DNA from: Syncephalastrum monosporum B8922
Lineage: Eukaryota; Mucoromycota; Mucoromycetes; Mucorales; Syncephalastraceae
Assembly (NCBI GenBank): GCA_000697355.1
Contig: JNEN01001240.1
Coordinates: 186,001-250,000 of the forward strand
Length of the DNA: 64,000 nt
Direction: 5' to 3'
In this document: positions 41,882 through 53,653 of the stretch, one piece after another
Position numbering within the stretch: the stretch's first letter is position 1
Layout of the letters: each line of letters opens with the position of its first letter
The notes under the pieces: model-generated
What the model saw: only the letters and a program-made list of their open reading frames with translations
Database searches by the model: none
Told to the model about the DNA's origin: nothing
Translations under genes and position numbers: made by a program

Positions 41882-43686
41882 TTAAGCATCCGGAGGAGGG
41901 GGCGTGGACAGGATGGATGCGATGGAGCCCTTGTAGGATCCTTCCGTGGCAGATGGGGTAGATTGCTGCGCTGGCTGGGCAGCTGTGGCAGAAGAACGGG
42001 GTATGCTGGGAGCGGTAGAGTCTGCATAATTTTGCAACGGCCGAGTCGCAGGACTGTGAGTCCCAGGGTTGGGCGCACCGTACATGTCGGCGTAACTAGG
42101 GAGAGGGCGCGGCGCTTGAGTATAATTACCTCTACCGTCCTGTGCCGATGCCATGGAATCAAACAGGTCATCGTAGCTTTGAAGCTGCCGGCCGCGCGGA
42201 GCTGGGGCAGCAGGAATAGCAGCCTGAGGAGCAGGCGGCGTATAGCCAGCCATGGCAGCCGCGGAAGCGACGGCAACATCTCCATGAAGTTCGGGCTTTT
42301 TCGGTTTGCGACTATGAGATGTCATGTTTTTGTTTCAGTTTCACTAATCTGACGCAGGTCTGATAAGGCAGCAATCTCACCTCTTTTTCTTTGGGCGTCG
42401 ACGCTGTCGCTCTGCCTCGTCGTCTGAGAACTCCTCTTCCTGGATAGCGTGTGAGTCAAACGGAGTGGATTCTTTTACAATTGAACACTACCTCTGAGCC
42501 TATCTCTTCGTCGTAGACGTTGCTGGCGTCGGTGAACTTCATTTTCTTGAGCTCATCGACGTGTACGAGCTTGGTGCGTTGATACGAAGGCACAAAATAG
42601 ATGCGCGCATTCACCTGTGCACGCTCTCGGTCGAGTTCTTCGGGTGTACGATATCGAACGGCATACAGCGGTCTCGCCACGGGACCGAAAGTATCGAAAA
42701 CCTGTGATATCATCCCGCATGAATGATTTGCTTTCAACAAACAGGATTTTCCGAGGTTCTCCTCTTTACCTCTCCCATCTCTGCCCGATCTTCATAGGCC
42801 AGGAGCGTTCCGATGTCGAGTACTTTGTGACCTTGATTCGGGTCGCTTTCTACGACAATGGTCGTATCGATGATTTCACGTATCGTGCCAATGTATTCGA
42901 GAACAGTCTCAGGCGTGATTGTGAAATCAGGGCGCGGCACTTCGATGAAGTCGACTTCGTTCTTGCTTCGAATGGGCCCCTCTTCATTTGGTCTATCGTA
43001 TCGTATTAGCAGTTATGCCACTTGGCGAAACAAAAGACGTACTGTTCATCGTCATCATCGCCGTCCAGAGGAGCCGTCATAATTCCATCATCATTATCAT
43101 CGTCATCGTCCGATTCTTCTTCAGAATCTGAGGAGAACTCGTCCTCGCTGCTTTCTTGCCGGGCGTCTGCATTCTTGGCCTGGGCAATCGCAATATCAAG
43201 TGCATCCTTTCAGCATATGTCAGTAAAAGTAATGAAATAAAAGAACAATGTAGCGCGATGCTTTCTGAGCTGTACCAAAGGTTCTTTTGCAACATCCTTC
43301 ATGTCGGACGTGGTTTCTTCCTCGTTTAGCTTATCGTGCGTTATATCTATTTTGGCATCGATCGTGTTTGGTGGAACTGTGTCGACGTTCATGGTGCTAT
43401 GGCCAGAGTCCTCAGATTTGATCGCTACTGCAGAAGCGGCAGATTCTGCTGCGGTAGTTCCATCTGCAGTTTCCATGGGAACGTCTTCCTATAGAATTGT
43501 TGAGGGCGAGAGACGAGTCAATAGCGGCATGGGATCTACCTCGGGATCGGCAGGAAAGACAGAAATATCACGTTTTAAGGTATTATTGACAACTGTATCG
43601 TGTTGTTGAATGACAGTAGCACCCGGAGAGTCGGGACGCTCGGCGTGCTCGAGATCGTCTTTGCAAGCTGCCAAAATGGGTTCCAT
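41882..43686 (-). CDS. NAF1: H/ACA snoRNP assembly factor NAF1
   Basis: Seven exons: 43540-43686, 43276-43488, 43043-43206, 42770-42992, 42492-42701, 42381-42439 and 41882-42311; 481 aa. Naf1 holds the place of Gar1 during assembly of H/ACA small nucleolar and telomerase RNPs in the nucleus. The acidic N-terminal half contains an SSDSEEESDDDDDNDD run; then GPIRSKNEVDF and the Gar1-like beta-barrel: VLDIGTLLAYEDRAEMGEVF, DTFGPVARPLYAVRY, VNARIYFVPSYQRTK and TDASNVYDEEIGSE. A basic PKKKRSRKPKKPE stretch (likely nuclear localisation) and a Pro/Ala/Gln-rich tail follow. All seven exons are GT-AG and phase-consistent. The DEEI.SE ending of the domain and the GP.RSKNE opening are characteristic. 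Confidence 0.9.
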
Positions 43687-43950
43687 ATGTGTGTGTACAG
43701 TGAAAAGAGAACGAAAAATTATGCAAAGTTGATTTTCAAGTCACAGTTTGCACGAATGGACGCTGCTTTCAAGCTCACATTAATCAAGTTTTTGTTTAGA
43801 TCACGACAAAAGGAAAGTATTTATTATAATTAAGCATCGGGTGATATATCTGAAAGTAATAGAGTATTAGGAGACGAGGAAGATGGAAAGAGATGACCTG
43901 TACACTTTTCCAATATAGCATGGAAAAAGGGGCGAGGGAACACGAGTTGT

Positions 43951-44307
43951 CTACATGGCAGGCTTCTTGATGAGGTCGAGCTGCGTCAAGAGTTGGACAG
44001 CACGCTCGGGGTTATCGATAGACATGGCAAGGTTCGGAAGCGCAGAAGGATTGAGACCATGCACATTGCTGGCCAGATCGCGGTATTGTTTAAGCACTTC
44101 GGGATGCTTCATGAAAAATTCAGTGAGCTGCTTCTTGACTCCCGCTGCGAGTGGTTTCAATGTGTCCATCGGCATAGCTTTAAACATGTTTCCCGGCAAA
44201 GGTGGTGCGGGAGGAGCGGGCTCCGGCGGAGGGGCGGGAGGTGCAGCATGGGCGGAAATGGCGAAAAGCGCACAGGCAATAACAGCAAGAGTAAATAAAT
44301 AACGCAT
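43951..44307 (-). CDS. Small secreted alpha-helical protein
   Basis: Intronless, 118 aa. The signal peptide MRYLFTLAVIACALFAISA is followed by a Pro-rich linker (APPAPPPEPAPPAPPLPG) and a helical domain (LKPLAAGVKKQLTEFFMKHP, YRDLASNVHGLNPSALP, ending LTQLDLIKKPAM). No cysteines remain after signal cleavage. Start at ATG 44307. Family unknown; it could be a secreted effector-like or cell-wall-associated protein, but nothing specific shows function. Confidence 0.7.
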   Translation of the reverse strand: MRYLFTLAVIACALFAISAHAAPPAPPPEPAPPAPPLPGNMFKAMPMDTLKPLAAGVKKQLTEFFMKHPEVLKQYRDLASNVHGLNPSALPNLAMSIDNPERAVQLLTQLDLIKKPAM

Positions 44308-45416
44308 GGTAAAGAAAAGAAAGCAGGAAAAGATGATATGGCCAGGAGGGCTTTGGATACTTGCTACCGTCCATCTTATATACAAGTGGTGACCTCTCCT
44401 TTTCTTGGTGCATTACGGGACGAAAGGAAGGAGGCTTGTTTTGCAAGGGCAGGAACGAGTAGAAATTCTCCCAGGCGGAAATAGGTGATACGCATGCAGG
44501 TCCTTAGGATATTGTCGTCATGACCAAGGAATACGATGCTGGAGAAACCCACAAAGGATAACACATGACCGGCCGCAAACCCGGAAGTACACGCGCGACA
44601 GGTCTCATACACATACATGCCTTTTTCTTTATAGTTGAGGATGTCTATCAGCTGCAGTCATTGGTGTAGAGTGGACATGATACACCTGAACTTCGCTCAT
44701 TTTTCATTTCTGTTTGTAAAGTATTACAAAGCGATCAAGAAACAACATGCGTGGATGAGGAGGGCTGTGGCATCCAAAGGCAGACTGGAGAGTATCAGAG
44801 CCGTACTGACCCTGTTTCTTCGCAACCTCCTGTAACCGCAACTTATAACTTACTATCTTACCTTCAAGGAGTCTTTACAGGGCATGTATTATCGTGTCAC
44901 TTGCAAAGTCTCATTATTTTTTCGCCATCCTAATTGACCTTGGCCTTTTCCATCTGATCGCATATACCCATCAAATCAGTCGCTTATATCCATGGTTATA
45001 CTGCCGGGATCTCTTTTTCGTAATCGCATGACAAGTGATATTAGACGACATTGTGGATACCCCATTTGTATTTCGTGGGAAGTACAAAGACGGCCTGTCC
45101 GTGTGGTACCGGTCATAAACGAAAAGGGGGCAGGTGTTGAGGGACCCATTTCTAAATGCACAAGGCTTCATACCTGCGGAAAGGGCTAACATGTTCCAGC
45201 AGCAGAAAAATGAGAACGTAGGTGATATCCTGTCTATGGAGACAACATCCTTTCATGCTGATCGGCAAAGAAACGTGGCTAGTAGATCCGAAAAACAAAT
45301 ATACTCCAATGGATTTGGACTGATGGGTATACCCGTTCATTTTTATAGCTTCTTGGAAATTGCCCGTTTGTGTTGTGTTACACGCTCCTTTCTTTCTTTA
45401 CAGTTTGACGGTTGCC
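44308..45416. other. Intergenic region
   Basis: About 1.1 kb between divergent genes. Only short ORFs; no gene or repeat recognised beyond the TATA-like site near 44380. Confidence 0.5.
44371..44386 (-). promoter_or_regulatory. TATA-like element of the small secreted protein gene
   Basis: TATATAAGATGG on the minus strand, ~65-75 bp upstream of the start codon at 44307. Confidence 0.4.
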
Positions 45417-46812
45417 ATGCTACGATCCTCTGTGCTTTCATGGACGCGTCCTCGGCTGGCTAGAGCCATTTCTCGACGTGGTTTCCACTCAACTGCCTTT
45501 GCTATGGCGCCTAAAGTGGTTGCGACTCGCGTCCTGCCACCCAACGCGCAAGCGCGTCTTGAAAAGGAGAACTTTGACCTCAAGCAATGGAAGGAAGACA
45601 GCTCCATGCCACGTGAAACCCTCCTGAAGGAGATTCAAGGTACCTTAGTTTCGTAATGTCACAACCAAATCAGACTCATTGGGAACATTCAGGTGCCGAG
45701 GGTCTGATTTGCTTGCTGTCCGACAAGATTGACAAGGACGTACTCGAGGCTGCAGGTACAGCTCACAAGTCGACTTGTACAAGAAACTGAATCTCGAAAA
45801 GGGCCCAACCTGAAGGTGGTGACAACACTGAGTGTCGGATACGACCATATCGACCTTGCGACAGCCAAGAAAAACAACGTCCAGATTGGTTACACTCCCG
45901 ACGTCTTGACAGATGCCACCGCTGATTTGACGGTCTTGCTGACCCTGGCTGCTGCACGCAAGATGAAGCAAGGCATTCGCGCAGTCGAGCAAGGCGAGGT
46001 AAGTTTTGCAAGTGGAGCGTCATCGAGGTCTGCATGGTCACTGAACCAGGGCGATAATGCCGGCAACAGTGGCGTGAATGGAGACCCAACTGGCTCTGCG
46101 GCTACCAGTTTGCAGGCAAAACGCTCGGCATGGTAGGCATGGGTCGTATCGGTGAGGCTGTGGCAAGACGTCTGCGTGCGTTCGGCATCGACCGCACCCT
46201 GTATTGGGGCCGCCGCGAGAAGCCAGAGCTGCATGAGCCGCTGCAGGCCGAGTTTGCTTCGTTTGATAAGCTGCTTGCCGAGTCCGACTACATTGTCGCC
46301 TGCTGCGCCATGACACCAGAGACCAAGGAGATCTTCAACTATGATGCTTTCAGCAAGATGAAGCGCTCGGCTGTAAGAAAACAACATCGTCTACTGCTCG
46401 TTTCTGACACGATCATTTGTTCTAGATCTTTGTCAACAGCGCACGCGGCGGTGTTGTGCAGCAGGACGATCTGAGTAAGTTTTCGGTGCAGCTGTTCTGT
46501 GATAAAACCCATAAAACTCATCCACTTGCGATATCAGTTCGTGCCCTGGATGAGAATCTACTGGCGGGTGTTGGCTTGGACGTGACGACACCAGAGCCCC
46601 TGCCTACAAACAGTGCACTCTTGAAGCACGATAATTGCGTTATTTTGCCTCATATCGGTAAGCGGCGGAAACTCATGAACGTACAGGCACTCATATACTG
46701 TGTTACAGGGAGTGCGACGATTGAGGCGCGTGAGGTGATGGGAGAAATGTGTATTGACAATGTGCTTGCGGGCATCCAGGGCAAAGAGCTTCCGTTTGCT
46801 CTGAAGCATTAA
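45417..46812 (+). CDS. Glyoxylate/hydroxypyruvate reductase, D-2-hydroxyacid dehydrogenase family
   Basis: Seven exons: 45417-45639, 45693-45755, 45802-45998, 46070-46372, 46426-46474, 46538-46657 and 46709-46812; 352 aa. Reduces glyoxylate or hydroxypyruvate with NAD(P)H. A basic N-terminus (MLRSSVLSWTRPRLARAISR, RRGFHSTAF) looks like a mitochondrial presequence; an internal Met before APKVVATRVLP could give a cytosolic form. Rossmann motif TLGMVGMGRIGEAVARRL, substrate-site GYDHIDLA, catalytic Arg in FVNSARGGVV, Glu in VGLDVTTPEPLP and the His of ILPHIGSAT are all present, so it should be active. The ending GKELPFALKH is like GRHPR-type enzymes. All junctions fit GT-AG. Confidence 0.9.
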
Positions 46813-47172
46813 TTACGATAATAAAAATAGAAAGATGCGCCACACAAACAAATGTATACAATATGTATATATATACAAAATGTACATAAACACATTAGAT
46901 TAAACGTGTACAGAATGACTATCAATAGCTTGCGGTCTAGAAAAAAAAGGACAAGCTGGCCATGCCTATTCAGATATTAAGGTCTTTTTCGACAAGAGTG
47001 GGTTTTGTGGCACGAAAACTCCTCTCGTTTCCCACTTGTGTCTCCCTTTTTGAACCCTTTTGGACACTCCTTCGTACCCCGCACAACCGTCCATAGAACA
47101 CACCCCCCCAACCCCACCCGTCCTCTTCTATCTCTGTCTCTGTCTCTTTCTCTTGCGGTCAGCCACTTTAGC
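46813..47172. other. Intergenic spacer
   Basis: 360 bp between two rightward genes. TATATATA-containing 3' flank at ~46860; pyrimidine-rich (TCTC) leader at ~47120-47155 before the HOOK start. No gene. Confidence 0.6.
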
Positions 47173-50100
47173 ATGACTTTCTCGCGGATGGAGGCTGCCC
47201 TGGAAGACGCATTCGTTGAATGGGTAAGTCAAGGATGACTATTTCTTGTGTCCCCCTTTTGACTGTCTGTTTTCTGTTTTCTCACATTCCAAACGGTGCC
47301 TAGTTCAACACCTTTGAATGCAAGTCCAGTCCTATTGACACCGTCGTTGAACTTGCCGATGGCGTCGTCTTTTCCGAAGTTTTGACCGACATGTAACGTG
47401 TACCTTAACGTAGTGTACTCCGCCTTTCGACTCACTGAATCCTTCCTACGCGGATGGCTGCAGCGACGCTAAATGGTTCAAGCAGCTGAGCAAACCGAAC
47501 GGATACAGCGCCGCGTCAGCAGAGAACACCAACGGATCCGCCAAAGACACTAATAACTGGGTCACTCGGCTCAATAACCTGAAAAAGCTACACAAGTTAA
47601 TTACTCGTTATTTCGAGGAAGTGCTCGGCCAGGACCCCGAACTCTTGCCTGCCGTCAACCTCAACACCATCGCCAAAGACGCCGACCTGCATGAACTCCT
47701 GCTACTATGCCAACTTATCGTTGCCATCGCAGTCCAGTCTGATAATAACCGCACCTATATTGATATGATTCAGAGCCTAAGCCAGAAAAGTCAGCACGCG
47801 CTCATGGTCTCAATCGAAGAGGTCATGAACAGCTTCAACAACGAAGACACGACAAATACACGCATGTCTCAGCTTTCTGGTAACTCCAACACGACTACTT
47901 CTCGAAGCTTTCAGCTGGACAGGCAAGTGAACTCAAACGGGGGCTTGTGACTCTCTCTCTCTCTCTCTCTCTAACGCCGATAGATTGCAGTGATATGCCC
48001 TATCGCTATCAGCTCGAATTCGAAAGGATCATGATGGAAAAGCGCCAAATTGAGACCACGCATACCCAGCTCTCTGCAGAATTCGACGAGCTCAGAAATC
48101 GTTTCGTAAGTTTATTTCCGTCGAAAGTGTACCTACATGTACTCATTTCGAAACCTGCAGGAGGACCTGCTTATCGAAAAGGAGCACTTGAACACACGGC
48201 TGCATGACATGGATGAAGCCATCACGCAAGCCAACACGACGGGCAAAGCTGACTACGTGATGCGCACCGAAATCGACCATTTGAAGCAAGATCTCGCAAA
48301 AAGCGAGGAACGACGACAGGAGACGGAGCTCATGCTTGAAGAACACCAGGCCACCATCAATGACCTCAAGAAAAAGGTACGCCTTCCCTCTCTACAAGAC
48401 GATAGGAACTCATAGTAGCTGATACTAGGCGGAAGAACTTCAAAGCAAAGCAGATGAGACGGAGGTTATGCGGGACGAACTTGAAGAAGCACGCCACGAA
48501 ATCGAGCGGATGCATAAATTGGAGACTCTGCTCGAAAAATATAAGCGTAAGCTTGAAGATACAGCTGATTTGAAGCGCCAAATCAAGGTCAGTTCCCTAA
48601 AAAATTTGGGACAACTCTCCGCTCATACATTGGATAGGCGCTTGAGGAACAAAACACGAGTCTGCTGGAGCGAAGTCATCAAGTCGAGGATGAATATCGC
48701 AAAGTGTTGGCCTTCAAGACCCTGATGGACTCGTACAAGGAGCAAGTACAGCAGCTGGAACAAGGTAACCGTGAGATCCTCAAGGAGCGTAACAAGCTCG
48801 AGGAGGAGGTGCGCAACATGGCACAGACCTGTCACGTCCTGGAGCAAGATCGGGACCGCAATATGGAGCAGGTACAGCTACTGGAGGAGCAGATTCGAGA
48901 AATGGAGCTGGGTGGCGGCACCACCCTGGATGAAGCCATCGACCGTCGCGCCAGCGTCGTCATTGACGAAGATATCGACCCGGATAGTGCGAATGCTGTC
49001 GAGGAGAACATGAAGAAGGCGAACGTGACGGAAATGTAAGTCAAGCGCATATTGATGGTGCTTGTCTCACCTCGCTGTCCTTAGGCGTCTGAGTATCCGA
49101 AGGTTGCAGCGGCAGGGTAAGGAGATGGAAGAAGCCCAACAGCAGCAGCAGGCTTCCTCCGGAGGACAGCCTGCACCGACGGGTCAGGAAGCAGAAACTC
49201 TCCAGTCGTCCAAAGAACAACTCGAGAAGGTACGCATGACCAGCCACTCACGGATAGATGTAAGCTTACACCTTGTATTTGTAGGAGTATGCCGCCGTCC
49301 AGGAGGAGCGCGACAGATTACGGCAGGAGCTTCATCAGATTCGCAATGGCATCCCTGATTCACTGCTAAACCAGACGCAGACCATCATGGCCTTCAGGTC
49401 TCGCATTTTGGATCTCGAAAAAGAATGCACCTTTCTCAAAGAAGGTACCATTAAGCTGGAAGCAAATGTCTTGCAAGGCACGCGGAGCGTTGCCAAGGAT
49501 GCGGATACACTCCAGCTGTATGAAAAGGAGCACACTAAGATTCAGGGCCGCTTGAACCGGCTTGAGGATATCACCAAAATGCAGCTGCATGATATCAACC
49601 GAATGTTGGTTGAAGCCAACTACCTCCACGGCCTGGGCGCAGATGGTGTCATCACGGACCGGCCCAAGTTGAGCGAGTAAGGGAACAACGGGGATATAAG
49701 AACTGTATTTTTGAGTCTCATCACGTTGCTTCTCTTTTTCCTAGTGGGGATCTCGAGGTGATCAAGGAGCAGAACGCAGCATTACAGATCCAAGTGCTGC
49801 ACTTGCAAGAAGAAATCAATGAAACACAGAGCAAAACGCGCAAGACACGCGAGGTAATACATCCAGTTATACAGCATAGATTGATATTGACATGCTTGTT
49901 TAGATGATCAAGCTGTATACCCAGCTCTTACAAGAAATGACTGTTCGCTTCATGCGACCCGACGAACCTGCTGCTCTGCTCACTAGAACACCACGCAGCA
50001 AAGAGGAAGAGAACGATCTACTCAAGGTATATATTATAATGTATAACTTGAGGTGCAGTGACTCATGCAAAACGTTTAGAAACAAATCCACGACGTCCGT

Positions 50101-50265
50101 GTCCAATCTCGGAGGGAACAGCAGCTCATTATATCCGCATGGTACGACCTTGCTCGGCGCAACCACCGCGAAGTCTCGTCTCTTTCCATGGGCTCCACAC
50201 CCTCCTCCTGGCTGGGCCGACAGCGCAAACTGCTTGACGGTCAATTAAGGAAACGCCTCTGCTAA
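47173..50265 (+). CDS. HOOK-family dynein adaptor
   Basis: Twelve exons: 47173-47223, 47304-47392, 47464-47922, 47991-48105, 48161-48376, 48429-48587, 48638-49035, 49085-49229, 49285-49676, 49745-49853, 49904-50026 and 50080-50265; 813 aa. Links early endosomes, through FTS and FHIP, to dynein-dynactin for microtubule transport. The N-terminal HOOK/CH-like domain contains FVEWFNTFECKS, VVELADGVVFSEVLTDI, NWVTRLNNLKKLHKLI, DLHELLLLCQLIVAIAVQS and a serine-rich hinge. A long coiled coil follows (YRYQLEFERIMMEKRQIE onward). The C-terminal WYDLARRNHRE...PSSWLGRQRKLL is the cargo-complex-binding tail. The third intron starts AG|GCAAGT, a GC donor; a GT alternative further on would leave a 46-nt intron. 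Confidence 0.88.
47949..47972. repeat. (CT)n run in GC-AG intron
   Basis: Pure CT dinucleotide tract, followed by CTAAC (likely branch site), within intron 3 of the HOOK gene. Confidence 0.85.
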
Positions 50266-50937
50266 ATTAAATAGAAAAAGGATGAAAGGCGAGAAAGGAA
50301 CGTTCTTTTTATATATATATTTTCTACATATTCTGATCCACACACACACAAACACACATACACATTATTCACTCTCACGGCCACCTACTCACAAAACTCT
50401 GCGTAAGTTGAATGTTTCCTTATCGCCATGAGTAACCTATGGGCTTTCGTTCCGGAGTCAGTTCTCGTGGACTACACTTCATTTTTTCTATATACTTAAG
50501 TGGCGGAGGCTGGGGTCGTTGACGCGCAGTCATGGCGCGTTAACAATGGCTCCCCGGAAGCTGAATGCATTGTTTTTGCCACAGTGACACTTTATCCAGT
50601 TGCAAAACACTTATTGGTGGCCAGGGAGCAGACATCTGCCGCGGTGGCGATGCCATGAAAGAGCTTTTGACGGTGGTTCCGGTTACCGACTGCCGAGGAT
50701 AGAAGAACGCAAGTGGGGAAGAAGAACGGGAGAAGAGAGAAAGAGAGACGCAAACCGGGGCGGGGGGCTACGACAGGGAGAGAGGCGAGAAAGAAGACAG
50801 CAAGCTAACATACATTGGAAGGAGGTCATTGATGTCCAAGACCGTGTGTCATATGCGTTCCGCAGAAGTGGTGTCGATTCGACACCTGCGCCGCGTGCAA
50901 GGATTTAAATTTCTTGACGAGACAAATTTTTATTCTG
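50266..50937. other. Convergent 3' interval
   Basis: Between the convergent HOOK and LAGLIDADG/zinc-finger genes. Contains a CACA-rich stretch (~50338-50364) and the inverted dispersed repeat. No gene. Confidence 0.6.
50431..50523 (-). repeat. Dispersed repeat, copy 3 (inverted)
   Basis: On the minus strand: CAACGACCCCAGCCTCCGCC, then TGTAGTCCACGAGAA and GGAACGAAAGCCCATAGG. It aligns with 20084-20178 with scattered, mostly transition differences. It lies between the 3' ends of the HOOK gene and the LAGLIDADG/zinc-finger gene. Confidence 0.6.
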
Positions 50938-53653
50938 TCATAGAACCATTAAAGGCTTTCGGTAATTACATTTCCATTGTGAATTGGATATGGCCACACC
51001 TGGCAGACCGTGGGCTTTCTCTCTATGCTTTTTCAAGCTGGTTTTGTAGCTATAGCGCTTTGCGCAGCCCGGGTAATCGCATAAAAACTTGTTAGTCTAT
51101 GTATCACATTAGTTTAGCTCGCTGCATGGCACATACAGAGACGAAAATACATACCTGGGCATGGTAGCGCTTCATATGGCTTTCTAATTCTTTGTCTATC
51201 GCGTATCTGAACCCGGTACAGAGAGGACATGATTTCTACAGATGTTGAGTTTAATGACTGTGCGCATATCCTTCGCGCCGAGCAGGGTTAATTACCATCG
51301 CATCCGGGTGCTTTGTTCTGACATGCGTTTTGTGACCACCGTAGCTCTTGAAAATACGTCTGCACCCATCAATTTCGCACACACCTAGTATCTGCTTGTC
51401 TTTATGACTAAGACTGGGCACCATAGTCATAGCTTTGCAATCACTCTTACGTTTTTACAGGCATACAGGTGATATCTGGTTCGATGGTCCTCCAGTTGTG
51501 AGTGAGTCCTGAATCTGGAAAAACATCCCACATAAGAGCATTTGAGACTTTTGCGCTATGTAGGATGTCATTAGCCATGGTTTAAATAATGGTTTCTGCG
51601 AGTGAGTTTTACCACTGGTAGTTCGGCATGATACGCAATATTATGATTATGAAGAGCGCCTTTTGTTCTGAATGATATGGAGTTGCAGCCTTTCTCGGGG
51701 CATGTATATGTGCCCTTTCATGAATAAATGCCGAATACTGATTAATAATAGTGATATGCAATAGTATTATGACCATTACCATTTTAAGGCCTTGTTGTGT
51801 TGAACGGTATTCGGTCGACTCAACCTACGTAGTATTCAAAAGGAGGTGATCAGTCTATGGTCGAAATGCCACGCAGACGTAACAACGAACTTTGTTATTA
51901 TTGTGTTTCGTCACGATATGGTCTCTTAAGTTGCTTTGACGTACATAGGTACGTGAGCATTGACTGCAAGTATGGCGTTGATGCGGCTAGGAAAGACTCA
52001 GCACAATGCATCTAATAAGCAGTGGCGACTAACCTGTTTGTAGCTGTGGTCAAGAATGGTTCCCGTTGTAGCTCGGCTTTTGCATGCAAAATAGTATTGG
52101 AGTAGCAAATCTTGGGAGGCTGTTCGATGATCTTGCTGTTCAAGGTTTCTTATGAACTCCAAGAGCAGAACCAAGTCCAAATCATATATGCTTTTAAGTT
52201 TCTTCTTCTGGAAGCCAGCGCCAAGCAAGATGTTGTTCACAGAGAATAAGTTAAGCTCATAGAAGTCCCTGTGGATCCAATTGCGAGATAAGTGGTCTAC
52301 ACCGAATTGCCGAATATGTGTACTCACTGCGCAATAACACAAGCTGCGCGATCATTTTTCACTTTGTTGATATACTCGTGAAACGAAAGCTTCCTTGGGC
52401 AAAAGAAGGTCTCCGGCATCCGGCCGTCGTTCCGCAAATATTTTCGGAGGGTTTGAAGCTTGCCGTTCAAAGGAATGTTATGTTGCTCCAATAGGTTGAT
52501 ACCTTGTGCAAGTATGCTGTTGTTCTTGTCCGTGCTGGGTATGTAGAGTATATGCCTTGCTGGCGATTCGGGACTGTATTTCTCTTTGTCACCATTGCTT
52601 GTGTCGCGGGCCGCTCGACGGAGAGAGTGGAAGCCGACGGAAATAAGGTTCGTGGAGAACCAACAAAGAATTCCGCTATCAGTAGAACACAGTTGTACAC
52701 CCGTGTAACATAGCTCTGGGTGCTCCTGGCTGCCACCATAAGTCCAATCCACCAGCCCGTTGGCCATAATATACCCGAGCAAGAACAGCAGGAAATATTC
52801 GATGCGCGCCGGAGCGTCCTTTGGCAAGAAAGACTGAAGGAGCATTAGGTCGGATTTATGTATTTGGCTTGAGGGCAGACCGAGATCAACTATCGCGGAA
52901 GAGTTCTCACTCCGGTTCTTGTAGCCCCAAAGAACATAGCCAATATGCCCAGCGTTGTATCTGGAAGATATGGCTCCACTTTTATAAAACCTGCATAGAT
53001 ATTTTAGCCTGCGTTGTATGTCAGTGAAGCACATACTTGAGATTCGGCTTTGCAACGCCACAGCGGCGGAGAAGATTATAAAGGGACATGAACTCACATG
53101 CCTTCAGGCCAACCTTAAACCCAGGCCCCGTGGTGCTGTGGCATCCACTGCCAGCGTAGAAACCGACAAAAAAATAGCGCATAGGATCAGCGTCGTTCTT
53201 GATAAACCCGCGTGGCAGACGATTGGCTAGGCGATCTTGGCCGCTCAGCCGTGTCTGATTCGCTCGTTCTTGTTTGGCGGTTTGGGGAGTAGACACGGGT
53301 CCCTTCCGGAAGCCGTTCTTTCTTGCGACTAAAGATAGATCCGCTGGACCAGCTTCTCCGAGCGACCAGCCGTCTGGTTTCTCCATATATCTGCGCTCGG
53401 GGTCGGGTGTCTTCAAATCGCCGGGCTTTGGTGCAAGACCGGCGGGTAGTGTATCACGGTTTGTGTCAGGGGCACGTTTAGTGCTACGCTTCTTGGAACT
53501 TTTCCTCTGGCTATGCTTGTCTTTGGGAAGTAGATAGTTCTCATCGTGATAGCGTAGTCGGTCGTATTTCTTGTTTAAATCAGGTTCACCACACTGCCTG
53601 GCGTAGGCGTATTGTAAAGCATAAAACAGTGTCTTTCTGGCCATACGGCACAT
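50938..53653 (-). CDS. LAGLIDADG-like core fused to six C2H2 zinc fingers
   Basis: Nine exons: 53037-53653, 52328-52990, 52034-52268, 51891-51986, 51613-51714, 51451-51555, 51296-51394, 51155-51235 and 50938-51096; total 2157 nt, 718 aa, all phases consistent. Residues ~1-150 are basic and disordered. Residues ~158-427 look like a two-repeat LAGLIDADG fold: motif 1 FFVGFYAGSGC (161-171) followed by GFKVGLKACEFMSLYNLL, and motif 2 LFLLGYIMANG (274-284) followed by YTGVQLCSTDSGIL. The metal-binding acidic positions are Ser and Asn, so cleavage is doubtful. Residues 428-505 are helical. Six C2H2 fingers follow, one per exon: CSQCSRTYVRQSNLRDH, CPEKGC, CSYVGCFSRFRTHSQLEDH, CEIDGCRRIFKSYGGHKTH, CPLC and CDYPGCAKRYSYKTSLKKH. 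A sequence-specific DNA-binding, perhaps mobile or domesticated, protein is inferred. The finger exons are solid; the LAGLIDADG reading is by eye only. The donor of exon 4 could instead be at 51878. Confidence 0.7.
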
